Positions 1 to 5,766 of a stretch of 7,131 nt of DNA are shown in pieces. How positions within the stretch are numbered: position 1 is the stretch's first letter; each line of letters opens with the position of its first letter. A program made the position numbers and the translations under genes. The stretch is from Bacteroidota bacterium (GTDB lineage: Bacteria; Bacteroidota; Bacteroidia; Bacteroidales; Prolixibacteraceae), in contig JAUYEQ010000293.1 in assembly GCA_030691295.1 (NCBI GenBank), positions 1-7,131 of the forward strand, read 5' to 3'. The notes under the pieces are model-generated. The model did no database searches and was not told the origin of the DNA. It saw only the letters and a list, made by a program, of their open reading frames with translations.

Positions 1-2127
1 ATCGTAAATCATACTTGTTGCCGAAATGTTAGCGCCTTCCTGGCGATAATGTTGCGCTGATTGGAGCAATGTGATGCCAAGGTCGTGTGCAGTTCCAAAC
101 TTTTTATTCAAGTACAGCAAGTTTTCAGCTACCCATGTAAAACGTTCGTTAATATCGTAACCTGCTGTGTTTGGACGGTTGGTGAGATGACTGGTGGCAT
201 TGGGGCCTGTCCATGCTCCACTGCGGTTTTGTCTGAATTGCGTACCGAAATTCAGCCGATATTTTAACCAGGGTGTAAACCTGATTTCACCAAACATATT
301 GGAATAAATGGCAGTAGAACGACGCTCATTAATTGATTGATCAATATCCATTAATGGATTCCACAACGAAAGGTTACCTCCCGGGTTTTTAATCCAGAAG
401 CCATTTGCGTCTTTGGGAAGTGCATAGGGGAATTGGTCATTGGCCCTTGAATAGAGGTCTTTGGAACCGGTATTTGAAGTATTGGGTCCCTGAATACCAA
501 AGTTCTGAAGTCCCATTGAGGCGTTGATGGATGTACCGACAGTTATCCATTTTTTGGGGGTGATTTCACCATTTAAATTGACATTGTATCGCTTGTAATC
601 CTGGTCTTTCTGAACCCCCAGCTGATCGAGTACAGCCAAAGAAAGGTATATTCGCGAAATATCATTACCTGAGGAGAGCGATATTTGGTGGTTTTGGTTG
701 ATGCCCTGACGCATTGCTTCTTTTCCCCAGTCAAAGCTCCGGATATTTGCTGAATTGTAAATAGGAACCTGATCGGGCCAGCCCAAAGCCTTTTCTTCGG
801 CAGTTGTAGCCCTCTTTTTTACTGTTCCACCAATTTCATCTTCCCATTCATAACCCATTAAAACCGATTCACGGGAGATAGGATCAGCTGCCAGACCAAA
901 TTTTGAAATGTCAAGAGTGGGGTCAGGATAACCCAAATGAATCGGAGTATTGAAATTGGTAAATTTTTCAGTACCATAAAGATTACCATTCATTAAGCTT
1001 AATCGCCAGCGATCGACATATTCGCCTCCATCCATCCAGTCGGTAAGCGATTTGTATGAGTCGAGCGAAACTGAACCATCGTAACTGATGGTTACCCTTC
1101 CTTTTTCCCCTCTTTTTGTGGTAATCAGTACAACCCCATTGGCACCGCGTGAACCGTAGATGGCCGTGGCAGATGCATCTTTTAATATTTCGACCGATGC
1201 TATATCATTCGGATTAATATCGGCCATATTGCCGGCGTCAAAAGGAATACCATCAATTACATAAAGAGGTGAATTGGATGCAGTAATTGAACGGTTACCG
1301 CGGATGGTAATCTGCGGAAGCTCTCCAGGTTTGATATTGGAGGTAATGTCAATACCGGCTGCCTTCCCCTGCATAGCCTGCAGTACGTTGGATACCGGCC
1401 TTTCTTTTAGTGTCTCCTCTGTAATACGGGTTACAGCCCCGGTAACATCACTTTTCTTTACCGTACCGTAACCTACGGCCACCACTTCTTCCAAACCGAT
1501 TGTTTCTTCAGTAAGTGTAACATTAATAACCGTTTTATTTCCAACCAAAATTTCTTCGGTTTTCATTCCCACAAACGAAAAAACGATGGTGCTGTTTGCC
1601 GGTACATTTGACAAAGAATACTCACCGTCAATATTGGTAATTGTTCCGTTTGTTGTGCCTTTCACAACGATTGAAACTCCCGGAAGCGACCCACCAGACG
1701 AGTCGGTTATTTTTCCGGAGACTTTGTTGGTTTGCTGGCTGCTCAAAACATCCAGGTTTTCTCCTGCTTTGTGAATTACAATCAGCTTGTTGTTTACTGT
1801 GTAAGTTAATCCTGAACCTTCTAAAATCCCATCCAGAATTTTGGTTACCAACTGATTATCAGCCGATATACTCATCCGTTTGTTCAAGTCAATTTGATTC
1901 GCGTTGAAGAAAAAAGAGAAATTGGATTGTTTTTCAATCCGATCCAGAATTTCCCCAACACTCAGGTTTTGACCAACAATTGTAAGTTTGGTGGTTTGAG
2001 AGTAGCTTGCCGCTGCAACATGCATTACGGCAACAAAAAGAAAAAGTGTTACTAATTTCATAATTTTCACAATTAGAGGGACATCAATACAGGACTGCCC
2101 CCTCGGTTGAATCCATTTTTTTTTCAT
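1..2127 (-). CDS. SusC/RagA-like TonB-dependent outer-membrane receptor with STN domain (C-terminal part missing)
   Basis: The minus strand is open without a stop from 2127 to the left edge, giving 709 codons; family members usually reach about 1000-1100 residues, so roughly a third is missing. Numbering from the ATG at 2127: long basic n-region and hydrophobic signal core (about 24-40, ending VAAASYSQ); STN domain (about 46-118); carboxypeptidase-regulatory-like beta-sandwich (about 134-207, with SGKITD and NIDGEYSL); TonB-box-like segment EEVVAVGYGT (213-222); plug domain (about 224-340, with LYVIDGIPFD, EILKDASATAIYGSRGANGV); then the start of the beta-barrel. The family imports glycans or other large ligands across the outer membrane using TonB energy, usually capped by a SusD lipoprotein. 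The STN domain marks it as a signalling receptor that talks to FecR, which fits the upstream sigma/fecR pair. In-frame alternative starts are GTG 2070 and ATG 2061. I chose 2127 because the reading is uninterrupted and long n-regions are common here. The substrate cannot be read from sequence. Confidence 0.93.
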   Translation of the reverse strand, partial: MKKKWIQPRGQSCIDVPLIVKIMKLVTLFLFVAVMHVAAASYSQTTKLTIVGQNLSVGEILDRIEKQSNFSFFFNANQIDLNKRMSISADNQLVTKILDGILEGSGLTYTVNNKLIVIHKAGENLDVLSSQQTNKVSGKITDSSGGSLPGVSIVVKGTTNGTITNIDGEYSLSNVPANSTIVFSFVGMKTEEILVGNKTVINVTLTEETIGLEEVVAVGYGTVKKSDVTGAVTRITEETLKERPVSNVLQAMQGKAAGIDITSNIKPGELPQITIRGNRSITASNSPLYVIDGIPFDAGNMADINPNDIASVEILKDASATAIYGSRGANGVVLITTKRGEKGRVTISYDGSVSLDSYKSLTDWMDGGEYVDRWRLSLMNGNLYGTEKFTNFNTPIHLGYPDPTLDISKFGLAADPISRESVLMGYEWEDEIGGTVKKRATTAEEKALGWPDQVPIYNSANIRSFDWGKEAMRQGINQNHQISLSSGNDISRIYLSLAVLDQLGVQKDQDYKRYNVNLNGEITPKKWITVGTSINASMGLQNFGIQGPNTSNTGSKDLYSRANDQFPYALPKDANGFWIKNPGGNLSLWNPLMDIDQSINERRSTAIYSNMFGEIRFTPWLKYRLNFGTQFRQNRSGAWTGPNATSHLTNRPNTAGYDINERFTWVAENLLYLNKKFGTAHDLGITLLQSAQHYRQEGANISATSMIYD

Positions 2128-2208
2128 AAATTTGAAATGTTTATACAATTAATAATAATTGATTGTTACCGAAGGCGAATTGTTGTGGCGACAATTCGTC
2201 TTCTTTTT
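2128..2208 (-). promoter_or_regulatory. Leader region between fecR and susC
   Basis: These 81 bp separate the fecR stop from the preferred susC start. The fecR-proximal half is the hairpin described separately; the susC-proximal half is almost pure A/T. I could not find a good match to the Bacteroidota housekeeping promoter (TTTG, then TAnnTTTG). A promoter read by the neighbouring ECF sigma factor would be the natural expectation, and the 11-mer at 2189-2199 is one candidate element. No Shine-Dalgarno sequence is visible before 2127. Confidence 0.35.
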
Positions 2209-2210
2209 TT
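2171..2210 (+). terminator. Strong hairpin plus T-run in the fecR-susC gap (terminator-shaped on the plus strand)
   Basis: Arm 2171-2183 (GAAGGCGAATTGT) pairs with 2191-2203 (ACAATTCGTCTTC) over 13 positions with one G-T wobble and a 7-base loop. Seven Ts follow (2204-2210), which makes a textbook intrinsic-terminator shape for plus-strand transcription. All annotated genes here run on the minus strand, so the plus-strand reading would stop antisense transcription out of susC before it enters fecR. Read on the minus strand, the same hairpin lies just after the fecR stop codon, without a T-tail. There it could protect the sigma-fecR mRNA end or attenuate read-through into susC. The structure is seen directly; its role is inferred. 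Confidence 0.6.
2189..2199. repeat. Copy 1 of 11-mer CGACAATTCGT
   Basis: Exact match to 3920-3930. This copy forms part of the right arm of the hairpin between fecR and susC, 62-72 bases upstream of the preferred susC start. Both copies have the same orientation relative to the downstream minus-strand genes. It could be a shared promoter or operator element. Confidence 0.5.
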
Positions 2211-3204
2211 ATTTCTGTTTTAAAGGTTTATAAATAATTGTAAATTCCCTGAATGTACTTTTCTGGTAATCAATTGGAGATGTAAGCTTTAGAGCATCAA
2301 GCACCTGCCATATAGTTTCCTGATTTTTAAACCGACCGGTATAGTTAAAATTCTGAAGGTCGGCATCTGAGTAATTGAGTTTAACATCGTACCAGCGTTC
2401 GAGCCGCTGAAGCAGGTCGGGAAAAGGAATATTCCTGAAAATAAATTCACCGTCTTTCCATGCTATTTCTGATTCGATGTCAGCATTTCTCAATGTATAT
2501 TTTCGTGACTTTCTGTCAAGTTCAAATTTTTCATTCGGATCAACATTGAAGGTCTGATTGGTGCCATTCATTTTCAGTTCAATTTTCCCTTCAACAAGCG
2601 CTGCACTCGAATTTTTATTTTCAGGATAGGCGCAAACATTGAACCGGGTGCCGGTAACTTTTACATCGAAGTCGGAAGTTTTTACCGAAAATGGATTTTT
2701 TTTGTCTGATTTCACCTCAAAAAAACCTTCTCCGGTTAAATGAACCACCCTGTTTCCTGATGAAAAATTAGAAGAATATTTCAGTTCACTTCCTGAATTC
2801 AGGCTGACCTCGGTACCATCGGCAAGCAAAACTTTTGAACGGGAACCAAGCGGAACCGAGAACACCTGAAAACTTTCGGGTTGGATGGCAAGTTTTTGAG
2901 GAATCAAAACAGAGAATACCAATCCGACTAAAAGTATGGCAGCAACAGCTGATGAATACCTGATCCACTGCATGCGGGATTTCCTTGTTTTTTCGTATTG
3001 ATTTTTGTAAAAAATCGAAAGTTGTTCTTCTGTATTTTCTTTGGGCGATTTAGATGCATCCCAAATATCCTTAATGGAAAGATATTCCTTTTTGTTTTCC
3101 GGGGATGCCTCCATACAGATTTTTAATTCCTGAAGTCCTGCTTCAGTGCAATTTCCGTTCAGAAAACGGGCAATCAGATTTTCTGTATATTCTCTATCGT
3201 TCAT
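2209..3204 (-). CDS. FecR-like transmembrane anti-sigma factor
   Basis: With the ATG at 3204 the protein has 331 residues (MNDREYTENLIARFLNG...). The frame opens 10 codons earlier at a GTG (3234), but the ATG gives the usual N-terminus of the family. Domains in order: cytoplasmic sigma-binding helical region (about 1-75); one membrane segment (about 83-102, SSAVAAILLVGLVFSVLI); FecR beta-rich periplasmic domain (about 113-215, including PLGSRSKVLLADGTEVSLNS and VTGTRFNV); C-terminal DUF4974 domain (about 255-325, FRNIPFPDLLQRLERWYDV and YTGRF). It sits in the inner membrane, holds the ECF sigma factor inactive or helps activate it, and receives the signal from the STN domain of the receptor encoded next. 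It lies 77 bp downstream of the sigma gene, on the same strand, and is probably co-transcribed with it. The length is typical and nothing is broken. Confidence 0.95.
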   Translation of the reverse strand: MNDREYTENLIARFLNGNCTEAGLQELKICMEASPENKKEYLSIKDIWDASKSPKENTEEQLSIFYKNQYEKTRKSRMQWIRYSSAVAAILLVGLVFSVLIPQKLAIQPESFQVFSVPLGSRSKVLLADGTEVSLNSGSELKYSSNFSSGNRVVHLTGEGFFEVKSDKKNPFSVKTSDFDVKVTGTRFNVCAYPENKNSSAALVEGKIELKMNGTNQTFNVDPNEKFELDRKSRKYTLRNADIESEIAWKDGEFIFRNIPFPDLLQRLERWYDVKLNYSDADLQNFNYTGRFKNQETIWQVLDALKLTSPIDYQKSTFREFTIIYKPLKQK

Positions 3205-3281
3205 CCGGTTTTTAGCATTTAATACTAGCAACACAACTGAAGGAGAAAAACTACGTCAGAAAAAATACAATTTTTTAATTT
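3205..3281 (-). other. Sigma-fecR spacer, T-rich on the coding strand
   Basis: This 77-bp gap is long for two members of an operon. On the minus strand it has T-runs around a TGACGTAG word (plus-strand complement at 3251-3258) and an in-frame GTG at 3234. No hairpin terminator is visible, so co-transcription is plausible. A second promoter here cannot be excluded. Confidence 0.3.
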
Positions 3282-3833
3282 TCATTTCACATTGCGATCT
3301 AAGCCGTTCATATACAACAAAATGAAAAATGATTTTTGCAATATTTTTTCTTTTAAGGTTGAAAGAGCCCTGAAAATACGGGTTTCAACTGTGCGTACCG
3401 GGATATTGAGTTTTTCTGCTATTTCGTGATTTTTTAATCCTTCGAAACGGCTAAGGAGAATTATTTCTTTGTAGATATCCGGTAATGAATCGATGGCATC
3501 GTTAATTTGTTTCAGATTTTCCTGCTCAATCAACGATCGTTCGCCCGACTGATAATGGACAGCCTCCATCTGCAAAAATTGTTGAGAGGTTTCGTTTTCG
3601 AACTTCTTTACAACTTTCAGGTGTTTCAAATAATTCAGGCAACTATTTTTTATTGCGCTGAAAAGGTATGCTTTCACACATTCCTCTTCCTGCCTGTATT
3701 TTCCATTCTCCCAAATTGCAACAAATATGTTTTGAACAATATCAAGCGCATCGCTTTCACTTTCTACATATTTCAGTGAATAAAGTAAAAGTCGTCTGTG
3801 ATATTTACGAAACAGTGTATCGAAATCGTTCAT
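3282..3833 (-). CDS. RNA polymerase ECF-type sigma-70 factor
   Basis: 183 residues from the ATG at 3833. Region 2 covers about residues 5-73 (FDTLFRKYHRRLLLYSLKYV, and DIVQNIFVAIWEN, the region 2.2 core-binding helix). A short linker leads to region 4 at about 109-163 (INDAIDSLPDIYKEIILLSR, then the helix-turn-helix LKNHEIAEKLNIPVRTVETR that contacts the -35 element). Regions 1 and 3 are absent, as in ECF factors. The C-terminus after about 165 is short and rather hydrophobic (SFFILLYMN). It directs RNA polymerase to its own promoters when released from the FecR protein encoded downstream, most likely including the susC operon and perhaps its own gene. It is transcribed divergently from the PAS kinase across a 119-bp gap. 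Confidence 0.95.
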   Translation of the reverse strand: MNDFDTLFRKYHRRLLLYSLKYVESESDALDIVQNIFVAIWENGKYRQEEECVKAYLFSAIKNSCLNYLKHLKVVKKFENETSQQFLQMEAVHYQSGERSLIEQENLKQINDAIDSLPDIYKEIILLSRFEGLKNHEIAEKLNIPVRTVETRIFRALSTLKEKILQKSFFILLYMNGLDRNVK

Positions 3834-3952
3834 TTTAAATCAAAAAATGGGATTGTAAAGTAATACTATTAATTTCATATCTTGCACCACTCCTGAAAAG
3901 CTTATTTTCGAAGTAAATTCGACAATTCGTACCGTGTTTAATATCGCTTACT
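3834..3952. promoter_or_regulatory. Divergent promoter region between the ECF sigma gene and the PAS-kinase gene
   Basis: These 119 bp must carry promoters for both directions if the two genes are transcribed from here. No clear TTTG / TAnnTTTG pair was found on either strand. The kinase-proximal part has three TTCG words in a short stretch (3907, 3918, 3926), the last inside the 11-mer shared with the susC leader. Neither start codon has a recognisable Shine-Dalgarno sequence, which is normal for this phylum. Confidence 0.5.
3920..3930. repeat. Copy 2 of 11-mer CGACAATTCGT
   Basis: Exact match to 2189-2199. It lies 87-97 bases upstream of the sigma start codon and 23-33 bases upstream of the kinase start codon. 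It could therefore serve either divergent gene. Confidence 0.5.
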
Positions 3953-5125
3953 ATGAAGGCCAAAAAGAAAAAGATAAGGTTAGCTAATCAAAATATAGAT
4001 AACAAAAAATACCTGCATATTTTCAGGCAATCACCAATCGCGACTGAATTGTACGATGCAAATGGAAAATTGGCAGATGCCAATCCCGCCAGCCTTGATT
4101 TGTTCGGAGTAGAAAAACCGGATGATTTAGCAAACTTTAATTTGTTTACCGATCAGAACTTGCCACTTCAGGCAATTACTGATATGAAGGCCGGAATAGC
4201 TGGCAAATATGAGTTTGTATTCGATTTTAATCTGGCAAAAGAAAAAAAACTGTTCGAAACATATAAAGAAGGAAAGTACAATGTCGAATGTTGTATAAAT
4301 CCGATTATCGGTGAAAACAAAATACCAACAGGGTACATCGTTTTTGTAAATAAAATTACGGACCGTAAACAAGCCGAAATTCTTCTCGAAGAACAGGTCG
4401 AAAAATTGAAGGAACTCAACGTCAGTAAGGATAAATTTTTGTCAATTATTGCCCATGACCTTAGAAACCCGTTTGGGGCAATCATCGGGTTCTCCGATTT
4501 AATGCTGAAGAATTTTACTGAAATTGATGACGACACACTCCACAAAGGACTTAAAACCATTGAAAGTGCAGCAAATCAGGCATATAAATTACTTGAGAAC
4601 CTTTTGATATGGTCACGAAACCAGACTGGCATGTACAAATTCACTCCTGAAGTAATCAATATGAAGGATCGAATTGTTCAGGCACTAAAAGTGGCTGAAG
4701 GAAGTGCATCCATTAAAGACATCAAATTAGCATCTGACATCAGCAGAAATTATTTGGTTTATGCCGATCAGGACATGATCGACACCGTCCTGCGAAATCT
4801 GATTTCAAACGCAATCAAATATACCCGAAAGGGAGGAAAGGTTAAAGTTTCGGCAAAAACAAATACCAATAATGTCGAAATAACAGTTACTGATAATGGC
4901 GTTGGAATTCCAACCAATAAACAAAGTGAAATTTTCCAAATCGATAAAAGAACAAATACTACCGGTACTGAAAAAGAAGAGGGAACCGGACTTGGACTCA
5001 TCATCTGCAAAGATTTTCTGGCAAGAAACGGCGGGCAAATCTGGGCTGAAAGTACCCTGGAAATGGGTAGTAAGTTTACATTTAGTTTGCCTACTTACGA
5101 AAATCCCGATATATTCAAGGATTAA
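3953..5125 (+). CDS. Soluble PAS-domain sensor histidine kinase
   Basis: 390 residues, no membrane segment or signal peptide, so cytoplasmic. The N-terminus is very basic (MKAKKKKIRL). A PAS fold spans about 20-138 (FRQSPIATELYDANGKLADANPASLDLFG, ending in ITDRKQAE, the usual PAS-to-helix junction). A linker helix (138-158) leads to the HisKA domain with the phospho-accepting His168 (FLSIIAHDLRNPFGAIIGFS). The HATPase domain (about 268-380) has the N box (RNLISNAIKYT, Asn282/Asn286), the G1 box DNGVGI (314-319) and the G2 box GTGLGL (344-349). All residues needed for autophosphorylation appear present. Members of the family phosphorylate a response regulator in response to a small molecule, redox state or protein bound by PAS. 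No receiver domain is fused and no regulator gene lies in the window, so the partner is unknown. A functional link to the divergent sigma gene is possible but unproven. Confidence 0.93.
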   Translation: MKAKKKKIRLANQNIDNKKYLHIFRQSPIATELYDANGKLADANPASLDLFGVEKPDDLANFNLFTDQNLPLQAITDMKAGIAGKYEFVFDFNLAKEKKLFETYKEGKYNVECCINPIIGENKIPTGYIVFVNKITDRKQAEILLEEQVEKLKELNVSKDKFLSIIAHDLRNPFGAIIGFSDLMLKNFTEIDDDTLHKGLKTIESAANQAYKLLENLLIWSRNQTGMYKFTPEVINMKDRIVQALKVAEGSASIKDIKLASDISRNYLVYADQDMIDTVLRNLISNAIKYTRKGGKVKVSAKTNTNNVEITVTDNGVGIPTNKQSEIFQIDKRTNTTGTEKEEGTGLGLIICKDFLARNGGQIWAESTLEMGSKFTFSLPTYENPDIFKD

Positions 5126-5148
5126 GACATGTATTTGTTTATAACACG

Positions 5149-5180
5149 AATGGGAACCTTCCGTTAGGAGAGTTCCCATT
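5149..5180. terminator. Hairpin 24 bp after the kinase stop, without T-tail
   Basis: Arms AATGGGAAC (5149-5157) and GTTCCCATT (5172-5180) are perfectly complementary. Inside, with one bulged A (5171), CTTC (5158-5161) can pair with GGAG (5167-5170) around a 5-base loop. Its position suggests a transcript end or mRNA-stabilising hairpin for the kinase gene. Neither strand has a T-run next to it, so an intrinsic terminator of the usual kind is not supported. Confidence 0.4.
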
Positions 5181-5516
5181 CACTTTCAGACTACCCGAAG
5201 GTTTTCCTCAGTGCCAGACTACGGTTATTACAACTGGCTGTTTAATCCGGCCTTTCAGCCTTTTCTCTCAGCCTTGAACCTTCCGACATTGCCTGTTACA
5301 GCAAAATTTTCCGGTTGTCAGTTCGATTGTTTCTTTCGATTCGATCTTCACCGACGAAGTTCAGATTTAATGAAAGCAAGCTTTCTATCTGTCTGTACTT
5401 CAGCTCTGTCCCGAATGCAGATCCTAAGATCCGGATGATTTGGTTTTAAATCCGGTTAAAAATTCAATCCCATCTCCATTCGTTTTGAGCAGCCTTTTAT
5501 CGCTCGTCTGATGAAA

Positions 5517-5548
5517 TAAAAATACAACATTCGGAGTATATAAGTCAA
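5517..5548 (-). promoter_or_regulatory. Weak Bacteroidota-type promoter candidate pointing left into the gap
   Basis: On the minus strand TTG (5548-5546) is followed after 21 bases by TATTTTTA (5524-5517). This resembles the phylum's TTTG / TAnnTTTG pattern with one mismatch in the -7 box. If active it would transcribe the GC-richer block towards the hairpin at 5180-5149. Such matches arise easily in A/T-rich DNA, so this is only a candidate. Confidence 0.15.
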
Positions 5549-5585
5549 GCTTTTTGAAGCTTTTGTACCAACCAGCTATCATTCG

Positions 5586-5611
5586 ATGTTATCAACAATT
5601 GTTAATATCAT
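5586..5611. repeat. 26-bp imperfect palindrome
   Basis: It is centred between 5598 and 5599. The inner ten bases AACAATTGTT are a perfect palindrome, and 11 of the 13 base pairs in the full dyad match. This has the form of a binding site for a dimeric regulator or of a cruciform, but no gene start lies next to it, so a target is not evident. Confidence 0.4.
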
Positions 5612-5684
5612 TTCCCGGTTTATAATTACTTTCGTCATTATATTTCAGGATTCAGAAGCATAATATTTTGGGAGATATTAACAA
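5599..5684. repeat. Inverted repeat of 11 bp with 64-bp spacer
   Basis: TTGTTAATATC (5599-5609) is the exact reverse complement of GATATTAACAA (5674-5684). The left arm overlaps the 26-bp palindrome. The arms are A/T-rich, so a chance origin is possible. No transposase or target-site duplication was seen that would make these ends of a mobile element. Confidence 0.35.
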
Positions 5685-5766
5685 AAACGGCTGACAAACA
5701 AATGGCAATATTCAGTCATATTTGCTGCTTTGGCGAATAAAAATTCAACCAATCTTCAATCTAAAA

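Larger units (their letters stand above)
5126..5766. other. 641-bp gap between convergent genes; no convincing protein gene
   Basis: It lies between the 3' ends of the kinase and redoxin genes, so no promoter for a known gene is needed here, yet it is long and structured. Roughly 5181-5480 looks GC-richer than the flanks. It carries repeated words (ATCCGG near 5234, 5428 and 5450; CAGCCTT twice near 5257-5275) and small hairpins (for example 5372-5385). The longest plus-strand frame, 5211-5438 (75 codons), shows no recognisable domain, and the minus strand is broken by stops in every frame I followed. From about 5500 to 5766 it is A/T-rich with palindromes. It could be a non-coding RNA, decayed gene remnants, or simple spacer. 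I recognise no known RNA family. Confidence 0.5.

Noticed and set aside
1274..1907. Several plus-strand open frames opposite susC
   Set aside because: They lie wholly antisense to the strongly supported receptor frame and resemble no protein; they are shadows.
3205..3234. Longer fecR start at GTG 3234
   Set aside because: The added ten residues are atypical, and the ATG at 3204 gives the usual family N-terminus.
4127..5179. Minus-strand frames opposite the PAS kinase
   Set aside because: The plus-strand frame has all kinase motifs in order; the antisense frames have none.
5211..5438. 75-codon plus-strand open frame in the convergent gap
   Set aside because: No recognisable domain, no start signal, odd residue mix, and it sits in a block better explained as RNA or spacer. 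Kept only as part of the gap description.
5547..5565. AAGCTT-TTTG-AAGCTT hairpin followed by a few Ts
   Set aside because: Only a 6-bp stem of a self-complementary word with four Ts in all at the right side; too weak for a terminator.
5599..5684. Inverted repeat as ends of an insertion sequence
   Set aside because: Only 86 bp in all, no transposase, no flanking duplication seen.
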